A DNA stretch of 38,194 bases. Source: a virus. This document shows positions 37,878 through 38,194 of the stretch, piece after piece (the first letter of the stretch is position 1; each line of letters begins with the position of its first letter). Location: IMG/VR virus record IMGVR_UViG_3300006790_000046, positions 1 to 38,194 of that record; one strand, given 5' to 3'. Position numbers and translations under genes: made by a program. The notes beneath the pieces were generated by a model that was not told the origin of the DNA, did not search any database, and saw only the letters and a list, made by a program, of their open reading frames with translations.

Positions 37878-38126
37878 TCAGACAGCCCCCGCCCTACGCG
37901 CCACGTCTTCAGGGCTGCGCATGGTGCAGCGGACGGCGTGGTATTCATCGCCGCTGAGTTCTATGTAGCCGGGACGCGCGCTCTGACGGGGCTCGCTGAA
38001 CATGCCCTTCCAGACAGTGCCCGCGCAGAAACCGGCATTGAACAGAAGCCAGCCGCCAATGAGCGCCATGCCGAGGACTTCGTAGCCAGTGAAAGAGCCG
38101 TTGAGGTAGGTGGTGATGGTTTCCAT
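37878..38126 (-). CDS. Small membrane protein (82 aa)
   Basis: An 82-residue protein (METITTYLNGSFTGYEVLGM) with one TM helix (about 17-38, VLGMALIGGWLLFNAGFCAG) followed by a soluble tail ending SPEDVARRAGAV. The start ATG at 38126 lies three bases after the stop of the preceding partial gene; the RBS is weak. An early phage membrane protein of unknown role. Confidence 0.6.
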   Translation of the reverse strand: METITTYLNGSFTGYEVLGMALIGGWLLFNAGFCAGTVWKGMFSEPRQSARPGYIELSGDEYHAVRCTMRSPEDVARRAGAV

Positions 38127-38129
38127 GGC

Positions 38130-38194
38130 CTATGCGTCCAGGTTGCGAACTGCGTCGAAGCGCTCGTCAGCCAGAACCTTCGCCATCGCCTCAA
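38130..38194 (-). CDS. Partial gene, C-terminus only
   Basis: The last 21 codons of a minus-strand gene (EAMAKVLADERFDAVRNLDA-stop) entering from beyond the window end. Helical, acidic; too short to assign. It confirms that the early operon continues to the right of the window. Confidence 0.55.
   Translation of the reverse strand, partial: EAMAKVLADERFDAVRNLDA

Noticed and set aside
1-38194. Circular closure of the window, joining the partial genes at both ends
   Set aside because: Reading the minus strand from position 1 into 38194 gives an immediate TGA in the left gene's frame, and the two partial genes do not share a frame, so the ends do not join directly.
1-38194. tRNA genes, CRISPR arrays, insertion sequences and attachment sites
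   Set aside because: No tRNA-like T-loop, regularly spaced repeats, transposase motifs or obvious att-type core repeats were seen on reading both strands. A structure-based scan could still find weak cases.

Overview
The window is a nearly continuous stretch of a tailed-phage genome or prophage of the short-tailed (podovirus) plan. It carries a portal of the head-tail connector type, a scaffold and capsid, two T7-like tail tubular proteins, a gp13-like protein, a set of very large internal virion (ejection) proteins and a tail fibre. GC content looks to be about 60%. Several small proteins are of kinds I associate with phages of Hyphomicrobiales/Rhizobiales, so an alphaproteobacterial host is the best inference. 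No integrase, DNA polymerase, RNA polymerase, tRNA or CRISPR is visible. Both window ends cut through genes, so the phage continues on both sides.

Layout. (1) 1-4.1 kb, minus strand: a partial gene, a metallophosphoesterase with an N-terminal HTH, a membrane-anchored trypsin-like protease, three small membrane proteins that form a holin/lysis cassette, and a GH19-like endolysin. The 5' end of the endolysin gene is interrupted by an HNH endonuclease gene (3581-4072). The displaced original first 31 codons survive as a remnant (4021-4140). Next to the endonuclease a recoded substitute 5' end with its own RBS and TTG start has been supplied to the endolysin. (2) 4.2-5.4 kb, plus strand: a secreted or anchored kelch-type propeller. 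(3) 5.4-7.7 kb, minus: tail fibre with a C-terminal S74-type chaperone domain. (4) 7.8-8.4 kb, plus: a lipoprotein and a small membrane protein, probably a moron pair. (5) 8.4-28.7 kb, minus: the packaging and structural operon, in transcription order a small ORF, TerS, TerL, three small genes, portal, Bbp19-like, scaffold, small head protein, major capsid, small head protein, two small genes, tail tubular A, tail tubular B, gp13-like, and four internal virion proteins. Intrinsic terminators lie within or at the end of this run at about 25.70, 20.74 and 7.74 kb. (6) 28.7-28.83 kb: a divergent control region with two 15-bp palindromes (one perfect) overlapping a plausible rightward promoter. 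(7) 28.8-29.5 kb, plus: three small genes including an HTH protein. (8) 29.5-31.9 kb, minus: a membrane protein, a chimeric ORF (PemK-like start joined to a DUF6471-like end), a Panacea/SocA-like antitoxin candidate and a coiled-coil protein. (9) 31.9-32.8 kb: sparse DNA with inverted repeats, a decayed coding remnant and two tiny ORFs. (10) 32.8-38.2 kb, minus: the early/replication block with a DnaA domain-IV-only protein, RusA, a C5 cytosine methyltransferase and many small overlapping genes.

The most interesting signals are these. First, the HNH element at 3.5-4.1 kb looks like an intron-less homing element that carries a recoded replacement 5' end for the gene it breaks. Second, the methyltransferase region at 37.2-37.8 kb is open in a second frame of the same strand, and that frame spells a separate, recognisable phage protein family. 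The palindromic operator pair next to the packaging operon, the Panacea-linked chimeric ORF and the DnaA domain-IV-only protein are also worth following.
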